Part shown: positions 33,973-44,055 of the stretch, piece after piece
How positions within the stretch are numbered: position 1 is the first letter of the stretch
How the letters are laid out: every line of letters begins with the position of its first letter
NCBI RefSeq assembly: GCF_000316685.1
Contig: NC_019680.1
Location: forward strand, 993,501-1,057,500
Source of the DNA: Synechococcus sp. PCC 6312
GTDB taxonomy: Bacteria > Cyanobacteriota > Cyanobacteriia > Thermosynechococcales > Thermosynechococcaceae
Reading direction: 5' to 3'
Length of the DNA stretch: 64,000 bases
Translations under genes and position numbers: made by a program
The notes under the pieces: model-generated
What the model saw: only the letters and a program-made list of their open reading frames with translations
The model's database searches: none
Told to the model about the DNA's origin: nothing

Positions 33973-34526
33973 TAGTCTTGCCCCATAATCCCTTTCCGAA
34001 ATGCTGGTCGCTGAGTCATCCCCCCCAAGTAGGATTGAACTGCCGAATAGGGAGAAAAATCTATCTGAAAGAGCATCTCAGCATAACTAAGGGTACTAGC
34101 CATTGCCACATCAGCCACGGTGAAGGTGTCAGCCACTAAAAATTCGTTCCCCAACAGTGCCCCATCTACAGCAGCCAGGAGCTTGGGCAGTTGAGTTTCT
34201 TTTGCTTCTCCCGTCATGGCCTGGGGCAAACTGGAATTAGCAAAAAGCACCCATTGGTAAATTAGCCCCCGCAACCCGGCATCCTCTGGCATTTTTCCTT
34301 GAGAATCGGCAAGGTAGAGTAAAATTGCCCCAGATTCCCATAGCTTTAGGTTTCCATCCACTAGGGCGGGGACTTTCCCCATTGGGTTAATGGCCAAGAA
34401 ATCCGCTTGTTTGTGGGCCCCAGCTTTCATGTCCATGACGACAAATTCGTAGGGAATCCCCAGTTCCTCTAGATACCAGTGGACAATTGCTGCCCGGGTT
34501 TGTCTGCCGCCATATAGTTGAATCAT
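33972..34526 (-). CDS. Glutathione S-transferase family protein
   Basis: A 184-aa protein, start at MIQLYGGRQTRAAIVHWYLE; eight further codons are open upstream to 34550. Thioredoxin-like N-domain with FLAINPMGKVPALVDGNLKL and WESGAILLYLADSQG (cis-Pro and glutathione-binding Glu-Ser), then an all-helical C-domain with FLVADTFTVADVAMASTLSY. Substrate unknown. It is followed directly by the DUF3531 gene. Confidence 0.88.
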   Translation of the reverse strand: MIQLYGGRQTRAAIVHWYLEELGIPYEFVVMDMKAGAHKQADFLAINPMGKVPALVDGNLKLWESGAILLYLADSQGKMPEDAGLRGLIYQWVLFANSSLPQAMTGEAKETQLPKLLAAVDGALLGNEFLVADTFTVADVAMASTLSYAEMLFQIDFSPYSAVQSYLGGMTQRPAFRKGIMGQD

Positions 34527-34845
34527 GAATGGCTCCTCTTGCAATGCCATAGCTACCCTACCGCAATCCAGGCCACAGCAGGGCAGTCACAATCTTTTCT
34601 TTGGAATCCGCCTCAGTTTGAGTTTGCCCTAACGGACTTAAGAGGCTTTTTCACTCCAGAAACATTTTATTTGCCCAGGCAGGCCTGCTTCCCCCCCTCC
34701 TTGACTCGCCCCAAACCAGCCCGCCGTGGGGAATGCTCTATAATCTACAGAGCGCAGTCAATTATTCTACAAATCGTGTATATTCCCCCTACCCCCAGAG
34801 ACCTGTTCTAGCTTTGCCGCGTCTTTTGTTGGCCAAGAATTCCTT

Positions 34846-37800
34846 ATGCCCAAACACCGCCAGTCTCAACCCGCACCCAACGCAACCCTGAACACACCTG
34901 CTCCACTTGCTGTTCCGAATTTGATCCGGATTCGAGGGGCTCGCCAACATAACCTCAACAATGTGGATTTGGAACTCCCGCGGGATCAGTTGATTGTCTT
35001 TACCGGGGTTTCGGGGTCGGGAAAATCTTCTTTGGCTTTTGACACGATTTTTGCTGAGGGACAACGCCGTTATGTGGAATCTCTAAGTGCCTATGCCCGG
35101 CAGTTTCTTGGTCAGCTGGACAAACCCGATGTGGATGCAATTGAAGGCTTAAGTCCGGCGATTTCCATTGATCAAAAGTCCACCAGCCATAATCCCCGGT
35201 CAACGGTTGGGACGGTCACCGAAATTTATGATTACTTGCGGTTGCTCTATGGCCGGGCCGGTGAACCCCATTGTCCCCAGTGTGCGCGACCGATTTCCCC
35301 CCAAACGATTGATCAGATGGTGGATCAAGTCCTGGGCCTGGAAGATGGGCAAAAGTTTCTGATTCTCGCGCCGATGGTCAGGGGCAAGAAAGGGACTCAT
35401 AAAAAACTCCTCTCCAGTTTGGCCAGTGAAGGCTTTAGTCGGGTGCGGATTAATGGGGAAATCCGGGAACTGAGCGACTCGATTGAACTGGATAAAAACC
35501 ACAGCCACACGATTGAAATTGTCGTGGATCGCCTGATTAAAAAAGGTGGGATTCAGGAACGCCTCACCGACTCCTTGGCCACCGCCCTCAAACACGCCGA
35601 AGGGATCGCCATCATTGATTTAATCACCGAGAGCAAACCCCAGTTATCCCTTGTTTCCCAATCTGCGGAGTCACCCAATCCCGAAGACCTAATCACCTTA
35701 ACGGCGGCGGAACCCCCAGGCCAGTACCAGACTCCCACACAACTAGTTTTTTCCGAAAATTTTGCCTGTCCCGAACATGGGGCCGTCATGGATGAATTGT
35801 CGCCGCGATTATTTTCCTTTAATTCACCCTATGGAGCCTGCCCCAACTGCCATGGCCTGGGGGCGTTGAAGTGTTTTTCGCCGGATTTAATTATCCCCAA
35901 CCCGGAACTGCCGGTGTATGCGGCCATTGCCCCTTGGGCCGAGAAAGACAATAGTTATTATTTTTCGTTGCTTTATAGTGTGGCCCAGGCCTTTGAGTTT
36001 GATATTCAAACCCCCTGGCATAAACTCACCAAGCTGCAACAGGAAATGATTCTGCATGGAACGAAAGAGCCAATTTTTGTCGAAGTAGATTCTCGCTATC
36101 GGGAACGGCGGGGCTATTACAAGAAATTTCCGGGGGTGTTGGCGATTCTCCAAAATCAATATGACGAAACCACCTCGGAGTTGTATAAGCAAAAACTAGA
36201 GCAATATTTAGTTGACCAGGCCTGTGAAGTCTGTGAAGGCAAACGCCTCAAACCCGAAGCCTTGTCGGTGCGCTTGGGTCAATATGCCTTGCCGGATTTA
36301 ACCAGTGTCTCAGTGCTCGAAGCGAAAGAGCGGGTGCAAAACCTCAAGCTCTCCCCCCGCCAGGCCCAGATTGCCGATTTAGCCCTGCGAGAAGTCCAGG
36401 CCCGGTTACAGTTTTTGCTGGATGTGGGCTTAGATTACTTAACCTTGGATCGCAGTGCGGCCACCTTATCGGGGGGAGAAGCGCAACGGATCCGGCTGGC
36501 GACGCAAATTGGTTCGGGCTTAACCGGGGTGTTATACGTTTTGGATGAACCCAGTATTGGCCTGCATCAGCGGGATAATACCAGACTCCTCAACACTCTC
36601 TTCAAGCTACGGGACTTGGGCAACACCCTGATTGTGGTGGAACATGATGAAGAAACAATTCGCGCCGCAGATTATCTTGTTGATATTGGGCCGGGGGCCG
36701 GGGTGCATGGCGGAAAAATAGTCGCCCAAGGGCAATTAGAAAACATTCTGGAATCACCCGAATCTCTGACTGGAGCTTATTTATCGGGTCGCAGTGCGAT
36801 TGAAACGCCCAGAGAGCGCCGGCCGGGGAATAACCGTAGCATCGAAATTAAAAACGCCCATCGCCACAACCTGAAAAACATTGACGTGGAAATTCCCCTC
36901 GGCAAATTGGTCTGCATTACGGGGGTGTCCGGCTCCGGTAAATCTACCTTGATGAATGAACTCCTCTATCCAGCGTTGCAACATCATTTTGGTCATAAGG
37001 TTCCGCTGCCGAAAGAAATGACCGGAATTAAGGGATTGAACGCCCTAGATAAGGCCATTGTGATTGATCAATCTCCCATCGGCCGTACCCCCCGCTCCAA
37101 TCCGGCCACCTATACCGGCGTGTTTGACGTGATTCGGGAAGTCTTTGCGGAAACCGTGGAAGCCAAAGCGAGGGGCTATAAACCAGGCCGGTTCTCATTC
37201 AATGTTAAAGGGGGGCGGTGCGAGGCCTGTGGCGGGCAGGGGGTGAACGTGATTGAGATGAATTTCCTCCCCGATGTCTATGTCCAGTGTGATGTCTGCA
37301 AAGGGGCCAGATATAACCGGGAAACGCTGCAAGTCAAATTCAAAGGAAAATCCATTGCCGATGTTTTGCAAATGACCGCCGCCGAAGCCCTGGAGTTTTT
37401 CATCAATATTCCCAAAGCCGTGAGTAAATTACAAACCTTAGTCGATGTCGGTCTGGGCTATGTCAAAGTTGGCCAAACTGCACCGACTCTTTCCGGGGGA
37501 GAAGCGCAACGGGTGAAACTGGCCACGGAACTCTCCCGCCGGGCGACAGGCAAAACTCTTTATTTAATTGACGAACCCACCACCGGCCTATCTTTTTATG
37601 ATGTCCATAAACTGCTGGATGTCCTCCAACGCTTGGTGGATAAAGGCAATTCCGTCTTGGTGATTGAACATAACTTAGATGTGATTCGCTGCTCCGATTG
37701 GATTATTGATCTCGGGCCGGAAGGCGGGGCAAGGGGTGGGCAATTGGTTGCAACTGGCACACCAGAGCAAGTGACCATAAATCCCAACTCTTACACCGGC

Positions 37801-37848
37801 CAATACCTAAAAACTGTTTTGGCTCAACACCCACCCCGTGCAGACTAA
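34846..37848 (+). CDS. uvrA: Excinuclease ABC subunit A
   Basis: A 1000-aa DNA-damage sensor of nucleotide excision repair. Two ABC ATPase modules: Walker A GVSGSGKSSLAFDTIF and GVSGSGKSTLMNELL, signatures LSGGEAQRIRLATQIG and LSGGEAQRVKLATELS. Zinc modules: CPQCARPI with CPNCHGLG, and CEACGGQGV...CDVCKG. The N-terminus has a 25-residue Pro/Ala-rich extension before IRIRGARQHNLNNVDLELP. It dimerises and loads UvrB. Full length. Confidence 0.97.
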   Translation: MPKHRQSQPAPNATLNTPAPLAVPNLIRIRGARQHNLNNVDLELPRDQLIVFTGVSGSGKSSLAFDTIFAEGQRRYVESLSAYARQFLGQLDKPDVDAIEGLSPAISIDQKSTSHNPRSTVGTVTEIYDYLRLLYGRAGEPHCPQCARPISPQTIDQMVDQVLGLEDGQKFLILAPMVRGKKGTHKKLLSSLASEGFSRVRINGEIRELSDSIELDKNHSHTIEIVVDRLIKKGGIQERLTDSLATALKHAEGIAIIDLITESKPQLSLVSQSAESPNPEDLITLTAAEPPGQYQTPTQLVFSENFACPEHGAVMDELSPRLFSFNSPYGACPNCHGLGALKCFSPDLIIPNPELPVYAAIAPWAEKDNSYYFSLLYSVAQAFEFDIQTPWHKLTKLQQEMILHGTKEPIFVEVDSRYRERRGYYKKFPGVLAILQNQYDETTSELYKQKLEQYLVDQACEVCEGKRLKPEALSVRLGQYALPDLTSVSVLEAKERVQNLKLSPRQAQIADLALREVQARLQFLLDVGLDYLTLDRSAATLSGGEAQRIRLATQIGSGLTGVLYVLDEPSIGLHQRDNTRLLNTLFKLRDLGNTLIVVEHDEETIRAADYLVDIGPGAGVHGGKIVAQGQLENILESPESLTGAYLSGRSAIETPRERRPGNNRSIEIKNAHRHNLKNIDVEIPLGKLVCITGVSGSGKSTLMNELLYPALQHHFGHKVPLPKEMTGIKGLNALDKAIVIDQSPIGRTPRSNPATYTGVFDVIREVFAETVEAKARGYKPGRFSFNVKGGRCEACGGQGVNVIEMNFLPDVYVQCDVCKGARYNRETLQVKFKGKSIADVLQMTAAEALEFFINIPKAVSKLQTLVDVGLGYVKVGQTAPTLSGGEAQRVKLATELSRRATGKTLYLIDEPTTGLSFYDVHKLLDVLQRLVDKGNSVLVIEHNLDVIRCSDWIIDLGPEGGARGGQLVATGTPEQVTINPNSYTGQYLKTVLAQHPPRAD

Positions 37849-38213
37849 CTCAGTTCACGCCCAAAAGGAAGGAGAGCCAGAATCATTAACTTGAAGTGTT
37901 GCCGAGCAAAGGGTAAACCAACAATCGTAATCGCCATAATCAATCCCCAGACGAGGTGATTCAAGGCAATTCCCCACCCAAAGACAATTAACCAAATTAT
38001 ATTAAAAATCATTGCTAGGGTACTGTTGGCAGCGGGCTTCTCAATCACCTCTTTTCCAAAGGGTAAGAATGTACTGAGTCCCAAGTCAATCGCCTTTAAG
38101 CCAAAGGGAATCCCAATAATGGTAATGCAAAGACTAATACCACCAATAATGTAAGCTACGCCGCTAATAAAGCCACCGAAAATCAACCAGATTATGTTCC
38201 CAACTAAGCTCAT
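37845..38213 (-). CDS. YccF-domain membrane protein
   Basis: A 122-aa protein made of two repeated YccF units: GGISLCITIIGIPFGLKAID with FLPFGKE, and IMAITIVGLPFARQHFKLM with LLPFGRE. At least three hydrophobic spans. Function unknown; member of the DUF307/YccF family of inner-membrane proteins. It ends overlapping the uvrA 3' end by 4 bp (convergent). Confidence 0.85.
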   Translation of the reverse strand: MSLVGNIIWLIFGGFISGVAYIIGGISLCITIIGIPFGLKAIDLGLSTFLPFGKEVIEKPAANSTLAMIFNIIWLIVFGWGIALNHLVWGLIMAITIVGLPFARQHFKLMILALLPFGRELS

Positions 38214-38418
38214 TGTCCGACTTTCCTCACGAACTTAACACCCTGACTCTCATTCTATAATTTCCCCATCAAGCCTAGAAATTTAGCGATAGTCGGGACA
38301 GCCGATCCAGGCCTGGGACATCAAAGCTTTAAAGTATCTAAAATAAGGCTTAAACCACTTATTTTATCGTTCAATCTAGACTGAGTCGCGTCTAATCAAT
38401 GACTTCCCAAGTGTTTGT

Positions 38419-41394
38419 ATGATAGAGCAGCAAATTGAACAAGCCCTAATCGAAAAACTGGGGGACTTGAAGTACACCTACCGCCCCGATATTCGAGATT
38501 TAGCCGCCCTGGATCAGAATTTTCGGGAAAAGTTTGAAGCTCTCAACCAAGTCCACCTGAGCGATGGCGAGTTTAGCCGACTCCTAGACCAGGCCATCAC
38601 GCCAGATGTATTTGCAGCGGCCCAACATTTGCGAGAACGGAACAGCTTTGAGCGAGATGACGGTAAACGGTTACACTATACTCTGGTTAATATTAAAGAC
38701 TGGTGCAAAAACACGTTTGAAGTGGTGAATCAACTGCGGATCAATACGGCCAGCAGTCACCACCGCTATGATGTGATTCTTTTGATTAATGGGGTTCCAG
38801 TTGTCCAGATTGAGCTTAAAAGCCTGACGATTAGCCCCCGCCGAGCGATGCAGCAGATTGTGGATTATAAAAATGATCCGGGCAATGGCTACACCAGGAC
38901 GCTGCTTTGTTTTATCCAGTTGTTCATTGTCAGTAACCGGAGTGATACTTGGTACTTCTCCAATAACAACAGCCGCCACTTTAGCTTTAATGCCGATGAG
39001 CAATTCTTACCCCTCTATCAATTTGCGGGGAAGGATAACCGGAAAATTACCCACTTAGATAGCTTTGCTGAGACCTTTTTGGCCAAATGCACTCTGGGGC
39101 AGATGATTAGCCGCTACATGGTGCTGGTGGCCAGTGAACAAAAGCTGATGATGATGCGGCCCTATCAAATCTATGCAGCCCAGGCCATTGTGGACTGTAT
39201 TCATCAAAATAGTGGCAATGGCTATATCTGGCACACCACAGGCAGCGGCAAGACTCTGACATCTTTTAAGGCCTCGACACTGCTGAAAGATAACCCCGAC
39301 ATTGAAAAATGTTTGTTTGTGGTGGATCGGAAAGACTTGGATCGGCAAACACGGGAGGAATTTAATCGGTTTCAAGCAGGCTGTGTGGAAGAAAACACCA
39401 ATACCGAAACCCTAGTGCAGCGGCTCCTCTCGACTGATTATGCGGATAAGGTGATTGTGACGACGATTCAAAAGCTGGGCCTGGCCTTGGATGAAACTAA
39501 CAAAACCAGCAACAAACGCAGTTATAAGCAACGCCTTGAACCTCTGCGGGATAAGCGGATTGTCTTGATTTTTGATGAATGCCACAGATCCCAGTTTGGG
39601 GAGAACCACAAGGCGATTAAAGAATTTTTCCCTAAAGCTCAGTTATTTGGGTTTACAGGAACACCGATTTTTGAGGACAATGCCAGCTATCAGCAGATTG
39701 AAGGGCAAGTTGGCTCCTATAAAACCACGGACAATATTTTCCAGCAGCAACTCCACGCCTACACGATTACCGATGCGATTGAAGACCGGAATGTGTTGCG
39801 GTTCCATATTGACTACTACAAACCCGAGGGCAGCCACATCCCCAAAGCTGGTGAGGCCTTAGCCAAAAAAGCGATTGTCGAAGCTATCTTAGCCAAACAT
39901 GATGCAGCCACGGCGGGACGAAAATTTAATGCAATTCTGGCAACAGCTTCGATTAATGATGCGATTGAATATCATGAACTGTTTCAAACCATCCAGGCCG
40001 AGAAGCAAACCACAGACCCAACCTTTAGTCCCTTAAATATTGCCTGTGTATTTTCGCCACCGGCCGAGGGAAATCAGGATGTGCAGCAAATTCAAGAGGA
40101 CTTACCCCAAGAAAAGGCGGATAACCAAGTCGCTCCCGATGAGAAGAAAGCAGCTCTCAGAGACATCATTGCCGACTATAACCAGCAGTACGGGACAAAC
40201 CACAGCATCAATGAGTTTGATTTGTACTATCAGGATGTGCAGAAACGGATTAAGGATCAGCAGTATGCCAACCAGGACTTACCCCACAGTCAAAAAATAG
40301 ATGTGACGATTGTGGTGGATATGTTGCTGACGGGCTTTGATTCTAAGTTTCTGAATACGCTCTATGTGGATAAAAACCTGAAGTATCACGGGTTGATCCA
40401 GGCCTTCTCCCGGACAAATCGCATCCTGAATGACACCAAGCCCTATGGCAATATTCTTGATTTTCGCCAGCAGCAGGAGGCAGTGAACCAGGCCATTGAG
40501 CTTTTTTCGGGCAATTCCAAGGCGAAGGCGAGGGAAATTTGGCTGGTGGATCCGGCTCCTGTGGTGATCTCAAAACTGGAAACAGCGGCCCAGAGGTTAG
40601 ATACGTTTATGCAATCCCAAGGCCTGGCCTATGCCCCAGAGGAAGTGTTTAATCTGAAGGGAGATGCGGCTCGGAGCCAGTTTATTAATTTGTTTAAGGA
40701 AGTGCAGCGGCTCAAAACTCAGCTTGACCAATATACGGATCTCACGCCAGAGGATGCGGCAACGATTGAGCAGGTGATTCCCAAGGAGCAGTTACAAGGG
40801 TTTCGGGGGGTGTATCTGGAAACGGCGCAACGATTGAAGGAACAACAAGGCAGGCCAGGCCCCACTGATCCCAATATTGAGCAACTCGATTTTGAGTTTG
40901 TTTTGTTTGCTTCGGTGGTGGTGGATTATGACTACATCATGGGGCTGATTGCCAACTATACCCAGGCCAGGCCGGACAAACAAAAGATGACCCGAGAGGA
41001 GTTGATTGGGTTAATTCAAGCCGATGCCAAGTTTATGGATGACCGGGAGGATATTGCGGCCTATATCAGTACGTTGAAGGTGGGGGAAGGATTGGATGAG
41101 GCGGCGATCCGAGAAGGCTATGAGGCATTTAAGGCCCAGAAGAATACCCAAGAGCTAGAACTAATTGCCACGACCCACGGCCTGGAACCAGCGGCCCTGC
41201 AGACGTTTGTGGATGGGATTATGCGGCGAATGATTTTTGATGGCCAGGCCCTGAGTGATCTGTTGGCCCCGTTAGAGTTGGGATGGAAGGCCCGGAAGCA
41301 AAAAGAAGAGGCTTTAATGGCGGATTTGATCCCGTTGCTGCATAAACTGGCCCAAGGGCGGGAGATTTCAGGGTTAGCAGCTTATGAGCAGTAA
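38419..41394 (+). CDS. hsdR: Type I restriction enzyme, R subunit (HsdR)
   Basis: A 991-aa restriction motor subunit. N-terminal PD-(D/E)XK nuclease: YDVILLINGVPVVQIELKSL. SF2 helicase: Walker A WHTTGSGKTLTSFKAS, DECHRS box, GFTGTPIF, and the second RecA lobe DMLLTGFDSKFLNTLYVDK with IQAFSRTNRI. A helical C-terminal domain binds the methylase. It translocates DNA and cuts unmodified sequences at a distance. GGCC-rich codons and the genome-specific heptamer are frequent, so the gene seems long resident. It overlaps the next ORF by 11 bp. Confidence 0.96.
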   Translation: MIEQQIEQALIEKLGDLKYTYRPDIRDLAALDQNFREKFEALNQVHLSDGEFSRLLDQAITPDVFAAAQHLRERNSFERDDGKRLHYTLVNIKDWCKNTFEVVNQLRINTASSHHRYDVILLINGVPVVQIELKSLTISPRRAMQQIVDYKNDPGNGYTRTLLCFIQLFIVSNRSDTWYFSNNNSRHFSFNADEQFLPLYQFAGKDNRKITHLDSFAETFLAKCTLGQMISRYMVLVASEQKLMMMRPYQIYAAQAIVDCIHQNSGNGYIWHTTGSGKTLTSFKASTLLKDNPDIEKCLFVVDRKDLDRQTREEFNRFQAGCVEENTNTETLVQRLLSTDYADKVIVTTIQKLGLALDETNKTSNKRSYKQRLEPLRDKRIVLIFDECHRSQFGENHKAIKEFFPKAQLFGFTGTPIFEDNASYQQIEGQVGSYKTTDNIFQQQLHAYTITDAIEDRNVLRFHIDYYKPEGSHIPKAGEALAKKAIVEAILAKHDAATAGRKFNAILATASINDAIEYHELFQTIQAEKQTTDPTFSPLNIACVFSPPAEGNQDVQQIQEDLPQEKADNQVAPDEKKAALRDIIADYNQQYGTNHSINEFDLYYQDVQKRIKDQQYANQDLPHSQKIDVTIVVDMLLTGFDSKFLNTLYVDKNLKYHGLIQAFSRTNRILNDTKPYGNILDFRQQQEAVNQAIELFSGNSKAKAREIWLVDPAPVVISKLETAAQRLDTFMQSQGLAYAPEEVFNLKGDAARSQFINLFKEVQRLKTQLDQYTDLTPEDAATIEQVIPKEQLQGFRGVYLETAQRLKEQQGRPGPTDPNIEQLDFEFVLFASVVVDYDYIMGLIANYTQARPDKQKMTREELIGLIQADAKFMDDREDIAAYISTLKVGEGLDEAAIREGYEAFKAQKNTQELELIATTHGLEPAALQTFVDGIMRRMIFDGQALSDLLAPLELGWKARKQKEEALMADLIPLLHKLAQGREISGLAAYEQ

Positions 41395-41575
41395 TCAGAG
41401 TTTAAGTCAGCAAGAACGCCAGGAATGTTTAGCTAAAGCATTAGAGGAAGCAGCGGCATTGAATCCTTTTGCAGAAATTACTGATCCGGTGGCTTGGCAA
41501 CGTGAACAACGTCAGGATCGGCCTCTGCCTGGTAGAAGTGGAAGTAAGGAGCATGAAGATAAGGGCAAAATGTAA
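41384..41575 (+). CDS. Small protein between hsdR and vapBC
   Basis: A 63-aa protein starting MSSNQSLSQQERQECLAKAL, then EEAAALNPFAEITDPVAWQR and EQRQDRPLPGRSGSKEHEDK. It overlaps the end of hsdR by 11 bp, suggesting coupled translation. The DPVAWQREQRQDRPLPGR segment resembles small cyanobacterial proteins of TA-like loci, but I cannot name the family. It is strongly charged and probably partly unstructured. Confidence 0.55.
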   Translation: MSSNQSLSQQERQECLAKALEEAAALNPFAEITDPVAWQREQRQDRPLPGRSGSKEHEDKGKM

Positions 41576-41661
41576 GACCATGCCAAAACTCTCGTCAGTG
41601 GTGAGACAATTACACCCCATCATTAAATTAAACTGCATCAGTGATTTACCAGGAGTTTAAT

Positions 41662-41880
41662 ATGAATCCGGCGCAATTTATTGAAAAGATGCAGGCATTG
41701 CCCCCAGATAAACAGGCCGAGGTGTTGGATTTTATTGAGTTTCTGGCATCCCGCAGCACGGCTAAATTAACGACTAAAGAATCTTTAGCAGCTCGGTTAT
41801 TAACCATTCCCAATGCTGGCTTAGATGAAGATTTTGAACGGGTAGATGATTCAGACGAGGTAGATGATGTATTTACTTGA
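41662..41880 (+). CDS. VapB-type antitoxin (DUF2281-like)
   Basis: A 72-aa protein starting MNPAQFIEKMQALPPDKQAE. The ATG at 41662 follows a clear AGGAG six bases upstream and is preferred over a GTG at 41641. The helix LPPDKQAEVLDFIEFLASRS is the DUF2281 antitoxin signature; the acidic C-terminus (DEDFERVDDSDEVDD) would cover the toxin. It overlaps vapC by 17 bp. Confidence 0.82.
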   Translation: MNPAQFIEKMQALPPDKQAEVLDFIEFLASRSTAKLTTKESLAARLLTIPNAGLDEDFERVDDSDEVDDVFT

Positions 41881-42283
41881 TACTAATGTTATTAGTGAGT
41901 TACGCAAACGCAATTCAGCAAATCCCAGTGTCCTTAATTTTTTCACTGAAGTAGAACAAGAACAAACCTCAATTTTTCTATCGGTGATCACTGTTGGAGA
42001 ACTACGCCGAGGAGTAGATTTGATCCGCTATCGTGGCGATTTAATTCAGGCTGAACGACTTGAAGATTGGCTGAACAAGTTACTTATAGATTTTGAAAAT
42101 TCAATCTTACCGTTTGATAATGTTACTGCTCAGGTGTGGGGAAAATTACGCGTACCCCATCCAGAAAACCCCTTAGATAAACAGATTGCGGCTACGGCAT
42201 TGGTGCATAACTTAGTTCTTGTAACCCGCAATGAAAGAGATTTTATAGGGACAGGGGTAGAAGTTTTTAACCCATTTTCATAA
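41864..42283 (+). CDS. vapC: VapC-type PIN-domain toxin
   Basis: A 139-aa PIN RNase: MYLLDTNVISELRKRN (first Asp), ITVGELRRGVDLI (Glu), HPENPLDKQIAATALVHNLV (Asp) and LVTRNERDF (final acidic pair). VapC toxins cleave tRNA-fMet or rRNA. Paired with the overlapping antitoxin gene, inside the type I RM island between hsdR and hsdS. Confidence 0.9.
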   Translation: MMYLLDTNVISELRKRNSANPSVLNFFTEVEQEQTSIFLSVITVGELRRGVDLIRYRGDLIQAERLEDWLNKLLIDFENSILPFDNVTAQVWGKLRVPHPENPLDKQIAATALVHNLVLVTRNERDFIGTGVEVFNPFS

Positions 42284-42332
42284 TTTCTAAGGCAATGAGA
42301 CTCTTCAATAAAAGATAATAGAAACCCAAAAT

Positions 42333-43604
42333 ATGAAACCCAAAAATAATCATTCATTACTACCAAAGTTGCGGTTTCCTGAGTTTCGGGACGCAGGAGA
42401 GTGGGAAATAAAAAAACTTGGTCAATTAGGAGAACTGGTTTCCGGTCTAACATATAGCCCAGAAGATATACGGGATCAGGGATTGTTAGTTTTAAGATCG
42501 TCCAATATTCAGAATGGCATGATTGCATTGGATGACAGTGTGTTTGTAAGACCAGATATTCAAGGAGTAAATTTATCACGTCCAAATGATATTTTGATCT
42601 GTGTGCGGAATGGTTCAAAATCCTTAATTGGCAAAAATGCTCTTATCCCTGAAAAAATGCCGTTATGTACTCACGGTGCATTTATGACGGTATTTAGAAC
42701 TAATACTGCAAAGTTTATTTTTCAGTTATTTCAAACAGAAGCATACGAAAAACAAGTATCAGCAGACTTAGGCGCAACAATTAATTCAATCAATGGTGGT
42801 CATCTCAAGAAGTATAAATTCTATATTCCAAAGTTAGATGAACAACAGAAAATTGCCGACTGCCTTACTTCTATAGATGATCTGATCGCCGCTGAAACCC
42901 AAAAGCTCGAATCGCTCAAATCACATAAGAAAGGCTTAATGCAGCAGCTTTTTCCCGCAGAAGGCGAAACAATTCCAAAACTACGCTTCCCTGAGTTTAG
43001 AGATGCCGGGGCCTGGGAGGAAAAGAAGATTGAAGATTTAGCTAAAAGAGGATCCGGCCATACGCCTAACAAAGGTCACACAAATTACTATAACGGCGGA
43101 ATTAAATGGGTTTCCCTAGCTGACTCTAATAAGTTGGATAAGGGTTATATTTATGATACAAAAGTCGAAATTTCAGTAGAAGGTATTAAAAACTCATCCG
43201 CAGTTATTCATCCACCCGGTACAGTAATTATTAGCCGTGATGCTGGTGTTGGAAAAAGTGCAGTTTTATATTCTGGAATGGCAGTAAGCCAACATTTCAT
43301 AGCGTGGTGTTGTGATAAGTCTAAGCTGTCAAATTGGTTTCTCTACTTTCTTTTGCAAATATTAAAACCAACCTTTGAAAGAATTGCTACTGGAAGCACT
43401 ATAAAAACAATAGGATTGCCATATTTCAAAGAAATTCGTATAACTATCCCTTCAATAAATGAACAACAGAAAATTGCGGATTTCCTCTCGTCTCTTGACG
43501 ATCTAATCACCGCCCAAACGCAAAAAATCGAAGCGCTGAAGTTGCATAAAAAAGGGTTAATGCAGCAGTTATTCCCATCGGTTGAGGAGGTTGAACATGA
43601 ATAG
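42333..43604 (+). CDS. hsdS: Type I restriction enzyme, specificity subunit (HsdS)
   Basis: A 423-aa protein with two target-recognition domains (about residues 10-165 and 220-385), each preceded by PKLRFPEFRDAGEWE or PKLRFPEFRDAGAWE and followed by a conserved coiled coil: EQQKIADCLTSIDDLIAAE and EQQKIADFLSSLDDLITAQ, each ending KKGLMQQLFP. The repeats are nearly identical at DNA level and allow domain exchange. The TRDs are AT-rich compared with the rest of the window, which suggests they were acquired more recently. It sets the methylated and cleaved sequence. Confidence 0.95.
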   Translation: MKPKNNHSLLPKLRFPEFRDAGEWEIKKLGQLGELVSGLTYSPEDIRDQGLLVLRSSNIQNGMIALDDSVFVRPDIQGVNLSRPNDILICVRNGSKSLIGKNALIPEKMPLCTHGAFMTVFRTNTAKFIFQLFQTEAYEKQVSADLGATINSINGGHLKKYKFYIPKLDEQQKIADCLTSIDDLIAAETQKLESLKSHKKGLMQQLFPAEGETIPKLRFPEFRDAGAWEEKKIEDLAKRGSGHTPNKGHTNYYNGGIKWVSLADSNKLDKGYIYDTKVEISVEGIKNSSAVIHPPGTVIISRDAGVGKSAVLYSGMAVSQHFIAWCCDKSKLSNWFLYFLLQILKPTFERIATGSTIKTIGLPYFKEIRITIPSINEQQKIADFLSSLDDLITAQTQKIEALKLHKKGLMQQLFPSVEEVEHE

Positions 43605-43635
43605 GGCGTGCTACGTTGCTTAGAGCCTATTAATT

Positions 43636-43875
43636 CTATTCCGCCATCGCTTGAGTTTCTGGGTGAAGGGCTGGAAATATAGATTTACCGGGTATGAAGT
43701 CGCCCCAGTCTAACTGACCTAAATTAGCCACTAAGTCTTGATATTCTTCGGTAGATAGCCAGACTTCAATTTTCACAGAAGGAATAGCCTCTCCAGCACT
43801 TTTAGCTCGCTCTACAGCCAAATCAGCCAGGTAATTAGCACGGTCTAGGGGAGAATTTAAAATAGAATCAGTCAT
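43636..43875 (-). CDS. Hypothetical protein, 79 aa
   Basis: The only minus-strand gene of the RM island: MTDSILNSPLDRANYLADLA, VERAKSAGEAIPSVKIEVWL, then STEEYQDLVANLGQLDWGDF. No membrane segment. The first 30 residues look helical; the rest has a strand and a helix. Not recognised; the size and context suggest an antitoxin or orphan TA part. Confidence 0.45.
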   Translation of the reverse strand: MTDSILNSPLDRANYLADLAVERAKSAGEAIPSVKIEVWLSTEEYQDLVANLGQLDWGDFIPGKSIFPALHPETQAMAE

Positions 43876-44055
43876 CGTTATTTCACCCTGGGGAAGTGGA
43901 TCTGACCATTGGAACGGATAGCGACTACAGGACTACCAGGCAACTTCAGCTTAGACCAGCAGCCCCCGATCTGCTCCTTTCTCTGTTCTCAGGTTTAGTC
44001 TGAAATACGATAATCTTGGCCTGGGGCGTGTCTTACTCGAATGGGGAGAAAACTA

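Noticed and set aside
34518-34811. 97-codon plus-strand frame between GST and uvrA
   Set aside because: It overlaps the GST start antisense, has no family-like pattern and looks like leader sequence of uvrA.
38214-38418. Left attachment site of the RM island matching the tRNA-Pro 3' end
   Set aside because: No stretch resembling the tRNA 3' end was found between the YccF gene and hsdR.
42950-43030. Internal direct repeats as a CRISPR-like feature
   Set aside because: They are the two copies of the conserved HsdS regions (PKLRFPEF... and KKGLMQQLFP) within one gene.
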